From Candidatus Zixiibacteriota bacterium (GTDB lineage Bacteria; Zixibacteria; MSB-5A5; GN15; FEB-12), in assembly GCA_029860345.1 (NCBI GenBank), contig JAOUBJ010000008.1, forward strand, positions 124,001 to 188,000: 64,000 nucleotides of DNA. The letters run 5' to 3'. Positions within the stretch are counted from its first letter, which is position 1. Every line of letters begins with the position of its first letter. Below the pieces are notes generated by a model that searched no databases, was not told the DNA's origin, and was given only the letters and a program-made list of their open reading frames with translations. Position numbers and translations under genes: made by a program. Shown one piece after another: positions 44,520 to 55,015 of this stretch.

Positions 44520-47500
44520 CTATATCGGTTTCGAACTGTGGCGGAATAGCCGACCAATGTCCTGCCCAACTACGTACAGACACGGCACCAGTACCAAGGT
44601 CAAGGGGGTAGCCAGCAGTAATCCCCAGCCCAGCGCCAGCGCCATTGGCGCCATGAACACCGCTGTACCACCTATTCCATAAGCCAGTGGCAAGAGTGCC
44701 GAAACCGTGGTCAGGGTGGTGAGGATTATGGCCCGCAGTCGGTCCGAGGTGCCTTCGGCGACAACCTTCAGAATGGATTCTTCCGGTTTCCTTTTTCTCA
44801 GCTCATTGATGTGGTTAACCAATACCAATGAGTCGTTGACCACTACCCCCGACAAACCCACAATGCCCATAATGGCCATGAAGCTGAACGGCTCACCGTG
44901 GAACCCGAACGCCGCTACGACCCCGATGATCCCGAAGGGAATGGCAATCATAACCAGAATAGGTTGCGTGAAAGAGTTGAAGAGAATGACCAGCAGGAAA
45001 TAGACGGCGATGATAGCTATAATAAACGTGCGGAAGAGTCCGGCCATCGATTCCTCGGTTTCAAACGCTTCGCCACCGAGCGTCAATTGCATCCCGGGCC
45101 AATCCCGGTCGATGTCGAAATGAGCCAGTAGGGCGTCGGTAACTTCCAGTGAAGTTGTGGACCTGGTGTCGATATCCGCTTCAATGGTCACTGCTCTTTC
45201 ACCATCAAAGTGTCTATAGTTCGACGGTCCGGGACCGGCTTTGAGTCGGGCCACATCTTTGAGAGGTATGAGCCGGCCGCGTTGATTGGGGATAGGCAGT
45301 TCATTGAGATAGTCCAGTTTGGTGCGCGCCTTCTCGTGCATCATGATGCGGAAGTCGGTATCTTCGTCCCCGTAGCGCACGGCGGTAACAACTTCACCGT
45401 CGTAAGCAATCCGAACATTGCGGGCTACATCGGCCACCGTCAAACCCAGGCGAGATAGTCGATCATAGTTGATATCAATCTCAACCTGGTCTTTGCCGGG
45501 GCGGTCGTCGCGACCGATATCCTTCACTCCGTCGACCGAAGCAAGCCAGGTCTCGACAGAGTCGGTGAGTTTCCGACGAAGGTCGTCATCGGAACCGATG
45601 ACTCGCACGTTGATCGGTTTACCTACCGGCGGCCCACCGGATTCGACGAAGACTGTGATCTTCTCAACATCTTCAATCTGCTTAACCTGTTCACGCAGTT
45701 CCTCGACAATTACATCGGCCGTTCTGGTGCGCTCCGAATATGGTGTCAGGAGCACTTTCATGGCGGCGTAGTTTTCCGTTTCGGCCATGACAAACATCTC
45801 GGTATAGTTGGTGCCGATGCGGGTGTTGTACGAAGCCAGTTCGTCAGGCGGCAGCGCACTCAGAAGTTTTTCTATCTCCTTTGCTTTGTCCGAAGTTGCC
45901 GGCAACGAAGTCCCGGTCGGTAACTCCAGAAACATGATAAACGAATCGGCCGTGTCCGCGGGAAACAGTACGAACTTGATATATGTCTGACCGTACCACA
46001 GTGACACCGCCAGCACGGCGACAAACAGAGGAATGAGCAGGTAGCGAACTCTGAGCAAACCGTGAACGACGCGTCGATACCGATCTCGCAGAGCATCGAA
46101 CCATCGATGATCGGTCGCCTTGGCCGACTGACGACGCAGGCCCGGAACCAGGTGCGCCGGCAGAGCCACCATTGCCTCGCCCAGGGAAATGAACAAGGCC
46201 AGGCTGATAGCAAGCGGGATCGGCACGATATACTTTCCAAATATACCGGGCATGAAGAACATCGGCGCAAACACCAAAAACGTGGTGAGAATAGTCGTGA
46301 CTACCGGCTGGAAAACTCCCTGTATTCCGTTTACTGCGGCGTCAAGAGGGGTGTCTCCCAGTTCACGTCGTCGGGCTATGTTCTCAGCTATTATGATCGC
46401 GTCGTCGACGATTATCCCAATCACTAAGATCATGCCGGAAAGTGTAATCGTGTCCAGGTACATACCGAACAGCGGCAACAGAAACATCGTCCCCAGCAAG
46501 GCCACCGGAATCCCCAGAGCTACCCACAAAGCAGTGCGGAAATTGAGGAAGATGGTCAGCATGATCAACACCAGTAATAAGCCAATCCATCCGTTGGAAA
46601 GCACCACATCAAAACTGTCACGCACATAACGAGAGGAGTCGTTGATGTGGAGAATCTCGATATCTTCCGGCAGGTTTTCGCGTTCCCGGGACACCAGATC
46701 TTTGATAGCATCGCAGGTGCGAATGGCGTCCGCTTTTTCGCCTATGAACACCATGAACGAAATCGCCGGAACACCGTTCAGCCGGGACAGAACTCGCTCG
46801 TCCTCAAAGTCGTTGCTTATCCTGGCCAAATCGCTGACCTTTACGGTCGGACCTTCGAAAGTTGAACGCACGATAACATCGCCGACGTCCAAGGGGTCTC
46901 TGAACTGGGCCAGCGTGACCAGATTCTTCTCACTGGTGTAGGATTCAAAACTACCGGTAGTTCCTCGGATGTTTCGTCCCCGGATGGCACTGATGATTTC
47001 GCGCAGAGGAATCTGGTACTCACGGGCCGCTTCCGGAGATACCTCGATCTTGATTTCGCGTGATCGGTAGCCGAAAGGGTCCAGGCGAGCAACTCCGGGA
47101 ATGTTCTTAAGCTTCTTTTCAAGCAGGCGCGCCTGTTCCCGCAACTCCGGGTAGGGAACATCTCCGGACAGCCCGACTTCGATAACATCGTTGAGAGCCG
47201 AGCTGAGTTCCGTGACCAGGGGGGATTCGGTTACTTCCGGCGGCAGATCAGTCACCCGGTTGACAGCCTCGCGGATTTCGTTCTTGACCTTGTCCTGATC
47301 ACTGGCATCGATGTCGATGGTGACCATTATAGCCGAGACGTTTTCCATCGAAACCGAGGTGATGTTCTCAATACCGATAATGCTCTTGAGCTCTTCTTCG
47401 ACTTTGTTGGTGACATTGAGTTCAACATCTTCGGGTGAGGCACCTGGGTAGCGCGTCATAATAGACATCATGCCGAAGTCGACCAGCGGATAAATGTCGC

Positions 47501-47603
47501 GCTTGATGCCCATCAGAGTGTTGAGACCCAGCATCACGGTCATCAGCGTAATCAGAGTAGCCAGTTTACTTCGAGCTGCGAAAAACCGGAAGATCGCTTG
47601 CAT
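44520..47603 (-). CDS. RND-family efflux permease (AcrB/HAE type)
   Basis: 1027 residues, the full RND length: 12 membrane segments in two halves, each with a large periplasmic loop. TM4 keeps the proton-relay acids in ILVIGIIVDDAIIIAENIAR (about 390-410). The matching second-half segment is GLSGVVVNDSLVLVNHINEL. It pumps small molecules, metals or lipids out of the periplasm or inner membrane using protons. It overlaps the tolC-like stop (TGATG), so translation is coupled. No membrane-fusion adaptor gene is present in the operon, which is unusual for an RND pump. Confidence 0.93.
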   Translation of the reverse strand: MQAIFRFFAARSKLATLITLMTVMLGLNTLMGIKRDIYPLVDFGMMSIMTRYPGASPEDVELNVTNKVEEELKSIIGIENITSVSMENVSAIMVTIDIDASDQDKVKNEIREAVNRVTDLPPEVTESPLVTELSSALNDVIEVGLSGDVPYPELREQARLLEKKLKNIPGVARLDPFGYRSREIKIEVSPEAAREYQIPLREIISAIRGRNIRGTTGSFESYTSEKNLVTLAQFRDPLDVGDVIVRSTFEGPTVKVSDLARISNDFEDERVLSRLNGVPAISFMVFIGEKADAIRTCDAIKDLVSRERENLPEDIEILHINDSSRYVRDSFDVVLSNGWIGLLLVLIMLTIFLNFRTALWVALGIPVALLGTMFLLPLFGMYLDTITLSGMILVIGIIVDDAIIIAENIARRRELGDTPLDAAVNGIQGVFQPVVTTILTTFLVFAPMFFMPGIFGKYIVPIPLAISLALFISLGEAMVALPAHLVPGLRRQSAKATDHRWFDALRDRYRRVVHGLLRVRYLLIPLFVAVLAVSLWYGQTYIKFVLFPADTADSFIMFLELPTGTSLPATSDKAKEIEKLLSALPPDELASYNTRIGTNYTEMFVMAETENYAAMKVLLTPYSERTRTADVIVEELREQVKQIEDVEKITVFVESGGPPVGKPINVRVIGSDDDLRRKLTDSVETWLASVDGVKDIGRDDRPGKDQVEIDINYDRLSRLGLTVADVARNVRIAYDGEVVTAVRYGDEDTDFRIMMHEKARTKLDYLNELPIPNQRGRLIPLKDVARLKAGPGPSNYRHFDGERAVTIEADIDTRSTTSLEVTDALLAHFDIDRDWPGMQLTLGGEAFETEESMAGLFRTFIIAIIAVYFLLVILFNSFTQPILVMIAIPFGIIGVVAAFGFHGEPFSFMAIMGIVGLSGVVVNDSLVLVNHINELRKRKPEESILKVVAEGTSDRLRAIILTTLTTVSALLPLAYGIGGTAVFMAPMALALGWGLLLATPLTLVLVPCLYVVGQDIGRLFRHSSKPI

Positions 47604-49042
47604 CAGGAATCTCCCGCATCATGACCGTGCAACTGATCGGTAAGAGCCCGATACTGCAAGAGCAGTTTGTGGTAGGTCAGCGCATTGGCGGCAAAGATCA
47701 ATTGAGCGGCCTGCTCCGAGTCACGACTCTGTATCACGAAAGTCAACTGGCCACGCCCCTGATCGTAGAGCTTCTGCTCCTGATCGGTCTTAGTGCGGGC
47801 CGATAGTATCTGCTCTTGATTGAGCTTGAGCACCCTCGTGAGTTCTTTGATGCGTGTATGCACATTAGCCGTGGCCGAAGTCAGATCGAGGGTCAGTTCT
47901 TCATAACGTTTCTGAAGCCTGAGACTCAGAAGGTCGTTGCGGGCGATTTCCGATTTTGCCGTCCTGTTGCCCAATGGGAAACCCAGCCTAAGTCCGAGGC
48001 GTGCTTCCGGCTTGTCCATGGCCAGGGACTGACCGAGGTTCTCATCAGCCCTCTTCAAGCCAAGCTGGGCCACCAACGACAGGTCCGCCTTCTCCCGATT
48101 GACCAGTCCTGAGCGCAGGGCGACCAGTTGATCGAGTTTGAGGCCGACCGATTTTAGAAGCCGCGAGTCGTTTGTCAATTGTCCGCGTGCATCCTCCAAT
48201 GTCGGCAGTTGGACGATTTGGTAGAGATCATAGCGAGGCGATCCTTCATTGTAACTGTCGTTCTGGACCAGCACGGCCAATTCGGCTTGCACCGCCCGGG
48301 TTTCAGATTCGATCAGGAAGAGGTTTTGCCTGGCGATCCGTACAGCATCCTCAGCACGAATAACATCGACTTCATCGATCAAGTTCGCCTCACGCCTCTT
48401 TTGCGTATTGGCCAGTTGTTCCTGACTCAGGCTCAAGCGTTCGGCTACGATCCGATGCTGTTCGTTCAGATAGACCCAATCGAGAAACCGCGAGGCGGCT
48501 GCGGCCAGGAAGTCCTCTTCGTTTTCTGTGGCCATCACTTCGGCCAGATCGATGTCGAACTGTTTCAGGTCAAATTGCAGGCGATCCAACAGGCCGGCTT
48601 TGTTGCGTTTCAGAGGATGCTCGTAGGCTACAAACAGTTTCTGTTCGTAAAACGAGTCACCCACACCGAGAAAGGGATCAAGCTTCATGTCGGCATAGCC
48701 GGATGAAAACGATGCCGAAAGCCGACCACCGGTGCTCCAAAACAACCGGTCGAGACCACCCGTTAGGGTCACAGCGTCGGTTCTCTCCGGGCCGGAGATG
48801 GCTAAAGCCGGCTCCTCGTGCGACAAAAACAGTGACGATTGAACATTCCAGTCCTCTCGCCCCAGCAGGCTCTTTTGTTCTTCCGCTTCGATCTGAGCGG
48901 TAAGTTTCTCTCGGTCGAACAAAGGATGTGACTGCTTGAGATGGTCGAGAAACTGTTCCTGTGTGATGGGCTCAGCCTGAGCGCCGACCGCCAGGGTGGC
49001 AACGACCATCGACAACCATCCAACAACTCGTGAGTATCGCAC
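47603..49042 (-). CDS. TolC-family outer membrane channel of the RND operon
   Basis: 479 residues: a signal peptide (cut near GAQAEPI), then two rounds of long coiled helices (for instance ELAVLVQNDSYNEGSPRYDL and LGLRLGFPLGNRTAKSEIAR) typical of outer-membrane factors. It lies between a DUF6268-like outer membrane gene and the RND permease, in a TetR-led operon. Confidence 0.88.
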   Translation of the reverse strand: MRYSRVVGWLSMVVATLAVGAQAEPITQEQFLDHLKQSHPLFDREKLTAQIEAEEQKSLLGREDWNVQSSLFLSHEEPALAISGPERTDAVTLTGGLDRLFWSTGGRLSASFSSGYADMKLDPFLGVGDSFYEQKLFVAYEHPLKRNKAGLLDRLQFDLKQFDIDLAEVMATENEEDFLAAAASRFLDWVYLNEQHRIVAERLSLSQEQLANTQKRREANLIDEVDVIRAEDAVRIARQNLFLIESETRAVQAELAVLVQNDSYNEGSPRYDLYQIVQLPTLEDARGQLTNDSRLLKSVGLKLDQLVALRSGLVNREKADLSLVAQLGLKRADENLGQSLAMDKPEARLGLRLGFPLGNRTAKSEIARNDLLSLRLQKRYEELTLDLTSATANVHTRIKELTRVLKLNQEQILSARTKTDQEQKLYDQGRGQLTFVIQSRDSEQAAQLIFAANALTYHKLLLQYRALTDQLHGHDAGDS

Positions 49043-49074
49043 TTTGGCATTCTCCTGGTTATGGTTTAGGTTTG

Positions 49075-50013
49075 TCAGCCACCAAACTTGAGGCCGACCC
49101 GGGCGTACTGTTTCGGCTTTAGATCGTATGATGCTTCTTCGTGGTCGCTATCGAAAAACTCGAACCGATGCAAACCGACCAGGCCTGCCTCCAGGTGCAA
49201 CTGGACCCATGGTGTCAACTTAATACGCGCCGCCGGACCCAAAGTCAGCATAGTGTATCGCATGTTCGGATTCGCAACGCCATATATTTCGGGGTCGCCG
49301 TGGAAATTGTTGCCGTCGCCGGAGGTCATCAGTCCCAGATCGAGTCGCTGTGAGTGACGATACCAGAATTCCACACTGACCGGCAGAATGGCTTTGGCTT
49401 GAAGGTTCTTCCCGTTGTTCCAATCAAAGGCGAGCAGAGGCATAGGCGCCGCGTTTCCAAATTGGGTCGAGTAGGCCGCTCCAATACCGAGCGAGAAGCG
49501 GTCACTGAAATGACGGATTGCAATGGCGGCCGTTTGAAAGTGGAAGTCATCCTCGGACAGTCCCGCCTTGAGGTCGGAGGCCATCGAAGGCGTGGCCAAG
49601 GCCCAAAGTGACCACTTCTGCGACAGCCGCCGCTGCAACATCAGGGTATAGCCTGCTGCGTGGGCTTGCGTAAAGTCCGCGGTCAGCCGGTTGAATTCAA
49701 AGTCAATAACCTGGTAACTCAGTTCGTGTATCAGCACCGTTCGTCCTTCGGCAAACACCTGCGGATAGGTCAGAGTCGCACGGAACTTATGAAGCCGCAT
49801 CTGTGGATCGTCCAGCGAAGTTGTGTCGGAACCGACGATCGATCGGACCTCATCTTTGAAACTCTGGTAGGGCAGGATGTCGCTGGTGATGGTCAGTGTC
49901 GGTTTTGCCTGCGCCTTTAGCGTGGCCGGAAGCCATCCTGATACCAGTGCACATACAATCATGATTACTGTCAGTTTGGCCGGCAGTTCTCTTGTAAACA
50001 TTGTCTTCCTCAT
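49075..50013 (-). CDS. Outer membrane beta-barrel-like protein (DUF6268-like)
   Basis: 312 residues with a signal peptide (cut near LKAQAKP) and alternating strands ending in aromatic or Gly residues (ARVGLKFGG at the C-terminus). This suggests a small outer membrane barrel. TLTITSDILPYQSFKDE near the start recalls the DUF6268 family; that assignment is tentative. It is 33 bases upstream of the tolC-like gene and is part of the RND operon. A second ATG four codons later (50001) has GAGGA at 5 bases and may be the true start. Confidence 0.7.
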   Translation of the reverse strand: MRKTMFTRELPAKLTVIMIVCALVSGWLPATLKAQAKPTLTITSDILPYQSFKDEVRSIVGSDTTSLDDPQMRLHKFRATLTYPQVFAEGRTVLIHELSYQVIDFEFNRLTADFTQAHAAGYTLMLQRRLSQKWSLWALATPSMASDLKAGLSEDDFHFQTAAIAIRHFSDRFSLGIGAAYSTQFGNAAPMPLLAFDWNNGKNLQAKAILPVSVEFWYRHSQRLDLGLMTSGDGNNFHGDPEIYGVANPNMRYTMLTLGPAARIKLTPWVQLHLEAGLVGLHRFEFFDSDHEEASYDLKPKQYARVGLKFGG

Positions 50014-50046
50014 CTTCGTGTCTTCTTGTGGAGGGTTTGTGATTGT

Positions 50047-50610
50047 TCAACGACAGTCAGCTATGGTTGCCTTGATCACAACCGTGCCGACCGAGTCGAG
50101 TATACTGACTATATGTTCATCCGATTCATCGTCGACCAGTCCCACGCACAACAGCGATGCGAGTCCGTGCGTAAAGACCCACATCTTGGTGAGCATGTAC
50201 TTGCTGTCTTCGTCGGCCATCGCCTCAAACCTGGGGTCCTTGGCGAATTCGCTCGTCAAGGCCTGTAGGAATTCGTCCACGACAATCCGGAATTCCTTGC
50301 GCTCAAGAAATATCGCTCGGTAGAGCCGGGCGTGGTCGCGCGCAAATTTGGCGATCCCGACGCCCATGCTCAGAAAGACACGGTCGGTATGGGGCCGGGA
50401 CGTATAATCGATCAGCAGGTCCCTGGCTTTGCGAACCGCAGCCACTTCCAGCTCTTTCATGTTATCAAAGTGAGCGTAAACTGGGGCGGTCGACGAGCCG
50501 AGTTGACCGGCTACGTTTCGTGCTGTCAGGCCGCTCAGGCCCCGGTCCTTTAGTACTTCAAAGGCGGCCTGGACAACGTCGGGTTTGGCGAATTGGATTT
50601 TTGGTGTCAC
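50047..50610 (-). CDS. TetR-family repressor of the RND operon
   Basis: About 187 residues from a GTG at 50610. A TTG at 50631 is also in frame but has no ribosome-binding site and abuts the operator. The N-terminal helix-turn-helix is LTARNVAGQLGSSTAPVYAH (about 28-47); the C-terminal part is the ligand-binding and dimer domain. It is first in an operon with the DUF6268-like, TolC and RND genes and should repress it through the two palindromes upstream (50632-50671), releasing on binding a pump substrate. Confidence 0.85.
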   Translation of the reverse strand: MTPKIQFAKPDVVQAAFEVLKDRGLSGLTARNVAGQLGSSTAPVYAHFDNMKELEVAAVRKARDLLIDYTSRPHTDRVFLSMGVGIAKFARDHARLYRAIFLERKEFRIVVDEFLQALTSEFAKDPRFEAMADEDSKYMLTKMWVFTHGLASLLCVGLVDDESDEHIVSILDSVGTVVIKATIADCR

Positions 50611-50631
50611 GTTTTTGGCTTTCCACAACAA

Positions 50632-50692
50632 ATGTTACATAACATGCGTTAGCTTACGAGCGTTACATAACAAATGTTGCACGAAAAGTCAA
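50632..50692 (-). promoter_or_regulatory. TetR-type operators and promoter of the RND operon
   Basis: Two copies of GTTACATAAC, centres 28 bases apart. One sits in the longer perfect palindrome ATGTTA-CA-TAACAT (50632-50645), the other at 50662-50671. TTGACT (minus strand, 50687-50692) with TATGTA 17 bases away (50664-50669) would place the -10 inside the second operator, a classic repression layout. Confidence 0.7.
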
Positions 50693-50792
50693 GGATATCC
50701 TCAAGCCGCGCATATCCCGACTATTCTATTGCGATACAACAGATTCGAGGACAGACGCAAAGCCGGACCTACCGATGCCTGCCCGCTAAGCT

Positions 50793-51467
50793 CTAGCCAG
50801 TGAGTGTCTGCTTGATTCGCCTGATCTCATTCAAGTGCAAAAAGCAGTGACGGGTTGGGGGCATGAGCAGCAGCCCCGCAACCGACTTTTTGGCCCAATA
50901 GTCGACAATCCCCCGCCCCGCCGGGAGCATCGCCTTTTCGTCCCATATTCGCCGCAGGCTCTCCGGGTCGATCCTTCGCTTGAAGTCCTCCGCCCGCAGC
51001 CTGTTAACTATGCGGCGAGTTGCCCGGCCAACAGCCAGCCGATATTGCCGCAAGGCCGGCACATCCAACAATGAACTAACCGCCCCGACTTCCTCGTTGC
51101 TCATGCCATTCCCGGTATGGGTGACATGAATCTCAAGCCTGTCGAGCCACGCCGTCCCAAGCAGCACCTGGGTACTGTCGGCTACCAGCAAGTTCATGGT
51201 AACATCTTCTACTCGTGCAAGATGCCAGACAATCCACGCAATTGAATGATTGCTGTTTGGAGGGATTCGCTTGAAAGATTCTGGGCTAAGATTATTCAGC
51301 AGGTCATCCTCGAACGAAAAAAGCGAATCATCCGACAGTTTTGCAGAATGGACCATAGAATGCTGGGCAAGAAACAACTCGACCGCCGTTTCTTGATCGC
51401 CGGAAACTTCCAAAGCATGTCTCAGAAGCTTGTGTCGGTCGTTCCACGTTTTGCGATTGTGATCCAT
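50793..51467 (-). CDS. DinB-like putative metalloprotein
   Basis: 224 residues. NSNHSIAWIVWHLARVEDVT (about 71-90) and a C-terminal histidine in PPTRHCFLHLNEIRRIK fit the DinB/YfiT four-helix superfamily, where three His bind a divalent metal. Such proteins act in low-molecular-weight-thiol transfer or are uncharacterised. TATAAT (minus strand, 51473-51478) is only 5 bases before the ATG, with no ribosome-binding site, so the mRNA may be leaderless. It stands alone. Confidence 0.68.
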   Translation of the reverse strand: MDHNRKTWNDRHKLLRHALEVSGDQETAVELFLAQHSMVHSAKLSDDSLFSFEDDLLNNLSPESFKRIPPNSNHSIAWIVWHLARVEDVTMNLLVADSTQVLLGTAWLDRLEIHVTHTGNGMSNEEVGAVSSLLDVPALRQYRLAVGRATRRIVNRLRAEDFKRRIDPESLRRIWDEKAMLPAGRGIVDYWAKKSVAGLLLMPPTRHCFLHLNEIRRIKQTLTG

Positions 51468-51606
51468 GTTGCATTATACGCGACGATCCGGCTTTCCCAC
51501 AGAACTTTCACTGCCGGTACCGACCAGGTCGAGATCAGTTCGCTCAGAAAGTGAGTAACAACAGTGTGCTACAGTGAGTCAGGGCTCGGCCAATCCCAAA
51601 AAACGG

Positions 51607-51634
51607 TTGACTTATCTGCGCTTTCTGTTATAAT
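51607..51634 (+). promoter_or_regulatory. Promoter of the M14 carboxypeptidase gene
   Basis: TTGACT (51607-51612) and a consensus TATAAT (51629-51634), 16-base spacer. It lies about 300 bases upstream of the start codon. Confidence 0.75.
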
Positions 51635-51640
51635 CTCTTT

Positions 51641-51936
51641 TGAGAGAATAAGTTACGGGTCGGGCTGAAAAGGTCGGATTTGTCTGGTATGGAAATGACC
51701 CGGCATGGTTAACCGGCACCGTAGTTTCTGATGTTAGTAGAATTCATGCGCCGGTGGCGTGAGGCCCGGTCATGTTGGTCCCATCCGATTTGATCACGTC
51801 GTGATTGCATTTCGAGTTTCTAAGGATGTATGCCGACTAAGCCGATAGCGCCTTAAGTGCTTGCAGGATTTTTGCCCGGCAGAAGCACCGACCCACCTGC
51901 GACCAAAGGTAAGGCTGCGGCGAGGATTTTGAGCTT
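51641..51936 (+). other. Long leader of the M14 carboxypeptidase mRNA
   Basis: About 295 bases between the promoter and the ATG with no open gene. CGGGTC near 51657 can pair with GACCCG near 51700, and CCGGC near 51715 with GCCGG near 51752, so it may be structured. I do not recognise a riboswitch class. Confidence 0.4.
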
Positions 51937-54900
51937 ATGAGAAGAAAGTCAGTTCTGTCTTTTGTTCTGCTGGTGTTGCTGTTTTCGACGGCGGCCGGCT
52001 ACGACTTCAATGGAGAGAGATATCTGAAGATATCGATCCGCGATAGAGCAGACCTGCCGAAGCTCTCCGGCCTGTTGTCGATCGACGACGTTCAGGGCGA
52101 GACCGTTTTTGCCTATACGCACGAGAGCAAACTGAACGAGTTGTCAACCCTGGGCTTCACTTACGAAGTCTTGCCTCATCCATCAAGTCTGGTGGATCCA
52201 GCCATGTCATCGGACAAGGTCGACGTAAAAGTTTGGGATGTGTATCCGACCTACGATGCCTATGTGGCCATGATGTACCAGTTCGCAGCCGACTTCCCGG
52301 CGCTGTGCCGAATCGAAAACGTCGGTACCACTGTTAACGGACGAGCATTACTCTTCGCTGTAATCTCGGACAATGTCGGAACTGAAGAGGACGAACCGGA
52401 AGTTATGTACACCAGTTCCATCCACGGTGACGAAACGACCGGTTCGGTGTTGATGCTGCGGCTGATCGACTCTTTGCTCACCACCTACGGCTCGGATGCC
52501 AGGATTACCAACATGGTGGACGAGATGGAGATTTGGATCAACCCTTTCGCCAACCCGGACGGCACCTACGCAGGCGGCAATCACACTGTTTCGGGTGCGA
52601 CACGTTCTAACGCCAACGGCTACGATCTGAACCGCAACTTTCCCGATCCGGAAGACGGCCCCACACCCGGCGGCACCCGGCAGATCGAAACCACGCACAT
52701 GATGAACCTGGCCGATGCGCACAACTTTGTACTCTCGATGAATTTCCACGGTGGCACCGAAGTTCAGAACTATCCCTGGGACACCTGGGTGCAACGTCAT
52801 GCCGACGAAGACTGGTGGCAACGTGTCTGCCACGCCTACGCCGACACGGCGCAGCAATACAGCCCAGGCGGCTACATGACCGGTTACAATGACGGCATTA
52901 CAAATGGATATGACTGGTACACGATCTCCGGCGGCCGTCAGGATTACATGACCTACTTTCAGCACGGCCGCGAAGTCACCAACGAAATCTCCGACACCAA
53001 ACTCCTCCCAGCCAGCCAGCTTCCGGCCTGGTGGGGCTACAATCGGCTGGCCCTACTTCAGTGGCTGGAGAACGCCTTGTACGGCGTTCGGGGAATAGTA
53101 ACCAATGTCAACAACGGACTTCCGGTGGTAGCGATGATCGAAGTGTTGAGTCATGACGTAGACTCCAGCCAGGTGTACACCGATCCGGATGTCGGCAATT
53201 ATCATCGAATGTTGGCCGCGGGCAGTTGGGACCTCAGGTTCACGGCGCTGGGATATATACCACAGACGATTTACGGCGTGTCGGTAACCGATTTCAACAC
53301 GACCGTTCTGGACGTACAGATGGAACCATTGTCCGACGATCCGGTGGTGGAATTCGGCAGTCACGACGCAGGTAGTCTGGACCCGGGCGATTTCGCCAGT
53401 ATGTTCGTCACGCTGGTCAACAACGGCGGCGGTGATGCAACCAATCTGTCGGGAACGCTGACTTGTGCCGACAGCTTCATAACGATCAGTCAGGACTATT
53501 CCACCTACCCGACCATTACTGCTCTGGGCGGTAGTTCTGCTTCCAACAGCGCCTACCAGTTCAACATTTCCGCCGCTTGTCCGGAAGAACATCCGGTCGA
53601 CTTCGTGATGCATCTGGCTGGTGACGCTTACACAGACAGCGTTGTGTTCGGCATGACTATAGGTTTGAAGGTTGAGGATTTCGAGTCGGCTGACTTCTCG
53701 ACCTATCCCTGGCAGATGTCCGGCAGTCAATCGTGGGTGATCAACGGTACCGCGTATGAAGGCAACTACTCGGCCAAGTCGGGCAGTATCTCTCACAACC
53801 AGTCGAGCACTATGTCGGTCTCTTTGAACGGCCTGACGGCCGGGACCATCAGTTTCTACTACAAAGTATCTTCCGAGGCCAACTATGACTACTTGAGGTT
53901 CTATATCGACGGCGCTCAGAAAGCTCAGTGGGCAGGGGACGTCAACTGGACACTGGCCGAGTTTGCGGTCACCGATGGTGATCACACTTTCCGCTGGACT
54001 TACTCAAAAGATGGCAATACTACCAACGGCAGCGACTGCGGTTGGGTCGATTATATTATCTTCCCGGCTTCCAGCTCCGACCGTGACGGCGATGGTGTGC
54101 TCAACGCCAACGACAACTGCCCCGACACCCCCAATCCACTTCAGGAAGACGGAGATGTCGATGGTGTCGGCGACGTGTGTGACAACTGCGAGTTTGTTGC
54201 TAACTCGTTACAAGAAGATGACGACACCGACGGCATCGGTAACGTTTGCGATAATTGTCCCACGGTGTCCAACGCATCCCAGAGCGACGGCGACGGCGAT
54301 GACTATGGCGATGTCTGTGATAATTGCGCGGAGGTTGCCAACCCGTTGCAAACCGACAGTGATTCCGATAACGTGGGCGACGTTTGCGACAATTGCGTGA
54401 CTGTCGACAATACGTCACAGACTGACTTCGATAGCGATGGCGTCGGCGACGCCTGCGATAACTGTTTCAATGTCGTTAACCCGGCACAGGAAGATAGCGA
54501 TGCCGACGGGAAGGGTAATCTCTGCGACAATTGTGAAGGGGTGGCCAATCCTGGGCAGGACGATACCGACTTTGACGGCATCGGTGACAGTTGCGACAAC
54601 TGCATCGCGCGACACAACCCGTCACAAATCGACACTGACGCCGATGGACTGGGCAATGGCTGCGATAATTGTCTCGACGATGCCAACCCGTTGCAAGAGG
54701 ACCTGGACTCAGATGGCGTTGGTGACAGTTGCGACAATTGCCTTACAATCTACAACCCGCTTCAGGAAGACGCTGACTCCAACGGGGTCGGTGACGCCTG
54801 CAATTATGTGTGCGGCGATATCGATAACTCAGGCGAGGGTCCCGATATCAGTGATCTGATATACTTGGTTGATTGGATGTTCACCGGTGGTCCACCGCCT

Positions 54901-55014
54901 GTCGAGTGGGGCTCAGCCGATGTCGATGGCTCCGGTGGTACCGCTGACATAGCTGATCTGGTCTATCTTGTGGACTTCATGTTCAACGACGGGCCTGCGC
55001 CGGTCTGTTACTGA
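51937..55014 (+). CDS. Secreted M14 zinc carboxypeptidase with TSP3 repeats and dockerin
   Basis: 1025 residues. A signal peptide (cut near AAGYDF) and pro-region precede an M14 domain (about 95-390). Zinc ligands are in [10 protein letters not shown] (HxxE) and SMNFHGG. The substrate Asn-Arg motif is YDLNRNFPD, and the catalytic Glu lies in [10 protein letters not shown] regulatory-like domain ([16 protein letters not shown]), a CARDB-like stretch and a jelly-roll-like domain (about 580-710) follow. About nine TSP3 calcium repeats ([12 protein letters not shown]) and the dockerin-like end ([10 protein letters not shown] to APVCY) complete it. It digests peptides outside the cell. This dockerin has one cysteine fewer at the front and lacks the middle one. 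Confidence 0.92.
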   Translation: MRRKSVLSFVLLVLLFSTAAGYDFNGERYLKISIRDRADLPKLSGLLSIDDVQGETVFAYTHESKLNELSTLGFTYEVLPHPSSLVDPAMSSDKVDVKVWDVYPTYDAYVAMMYQFAADFPALCRIENVGTTVNGRALLFAVISDNVGTEEDEPEVMYTSSIHGDETTGSVLMLRLIDSLLTTYGSDARITNMVDEMEIWINPFANPDGTYAGGNHTVSGATRSNANGYDLNRNFPDPEDGPTPGGTRQIETTHMMNLADAHNFVLSMNFHGGTEVQNYPWDTWVQRHADEDWWQRVCHAYADTAQQYSPGGYMTGYNDGITNGYDWYTISGGRQDYMTYFQHGREVTNEISDTKLLPASQLPAWWGYNRLALLQWLENALYGVRGIVTNVNNGLPVVAMIEVLSHDVDSSQVYTDPDVGNYHRMLAAGSWDLRFTALGYIPQTIYGVSVTDFNTTVLDVQMEPLSDDPVVEFGSHDAGSLDPGDFASMFVTLVNNGGGDATNLSGTLTCADSFITISQDYSTYPTITALGGSSASNSAYQFNISAACPEEHPVDFVMHLAGDAYTDSVVFGMTIGLKVEDFESADFSTYPWQMSGSQSWVINGTAYEGNYSAKSGSISHNQSSTMSVSLNGLTAGTISFYYKVSSEANYDYLRFYIDGAQKAQWAGDVNWTLAEFAVTDGDHTFRWTYSKDGNTTNGSDCGWVDYIIFPASSSDRDGDGVLNANDNCPDTPNPLQEDGDVDGVGDVCDNCEFVANSLQEDDDTDGIGNVCDNCPTVSNASQSDGDGDDYGDVCDNCAEVANPLQTDSDSDNVGDVCDNCVTVDNTSQTDFDSDGVGDACDNCFNVVNPAQEDSDADGKGNLCDNCEGVANPGQDDTDFDGIGDSCDNCIARHNPSQIDTDADGLGNGCDNCLDDANPLQEDLDSDGVGDSCDNCLTIYNPLQEDADSNGVGDACNYVCGDIDNSGEGPDISDLIYLVDWMFTGGPPPVEWGSADVDGSGGTADIADLVYLVDFMFNDGPAPVCY

Positions 55015-55015
55015 C

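Noticed and set aside
51641-51936. c-di-GMP or cobalamin riboswitch in the M14 leader
   Set aside because: A CCAAAGGTAAGG stretch looked suggestive but the conserved cores of these classes are not present.
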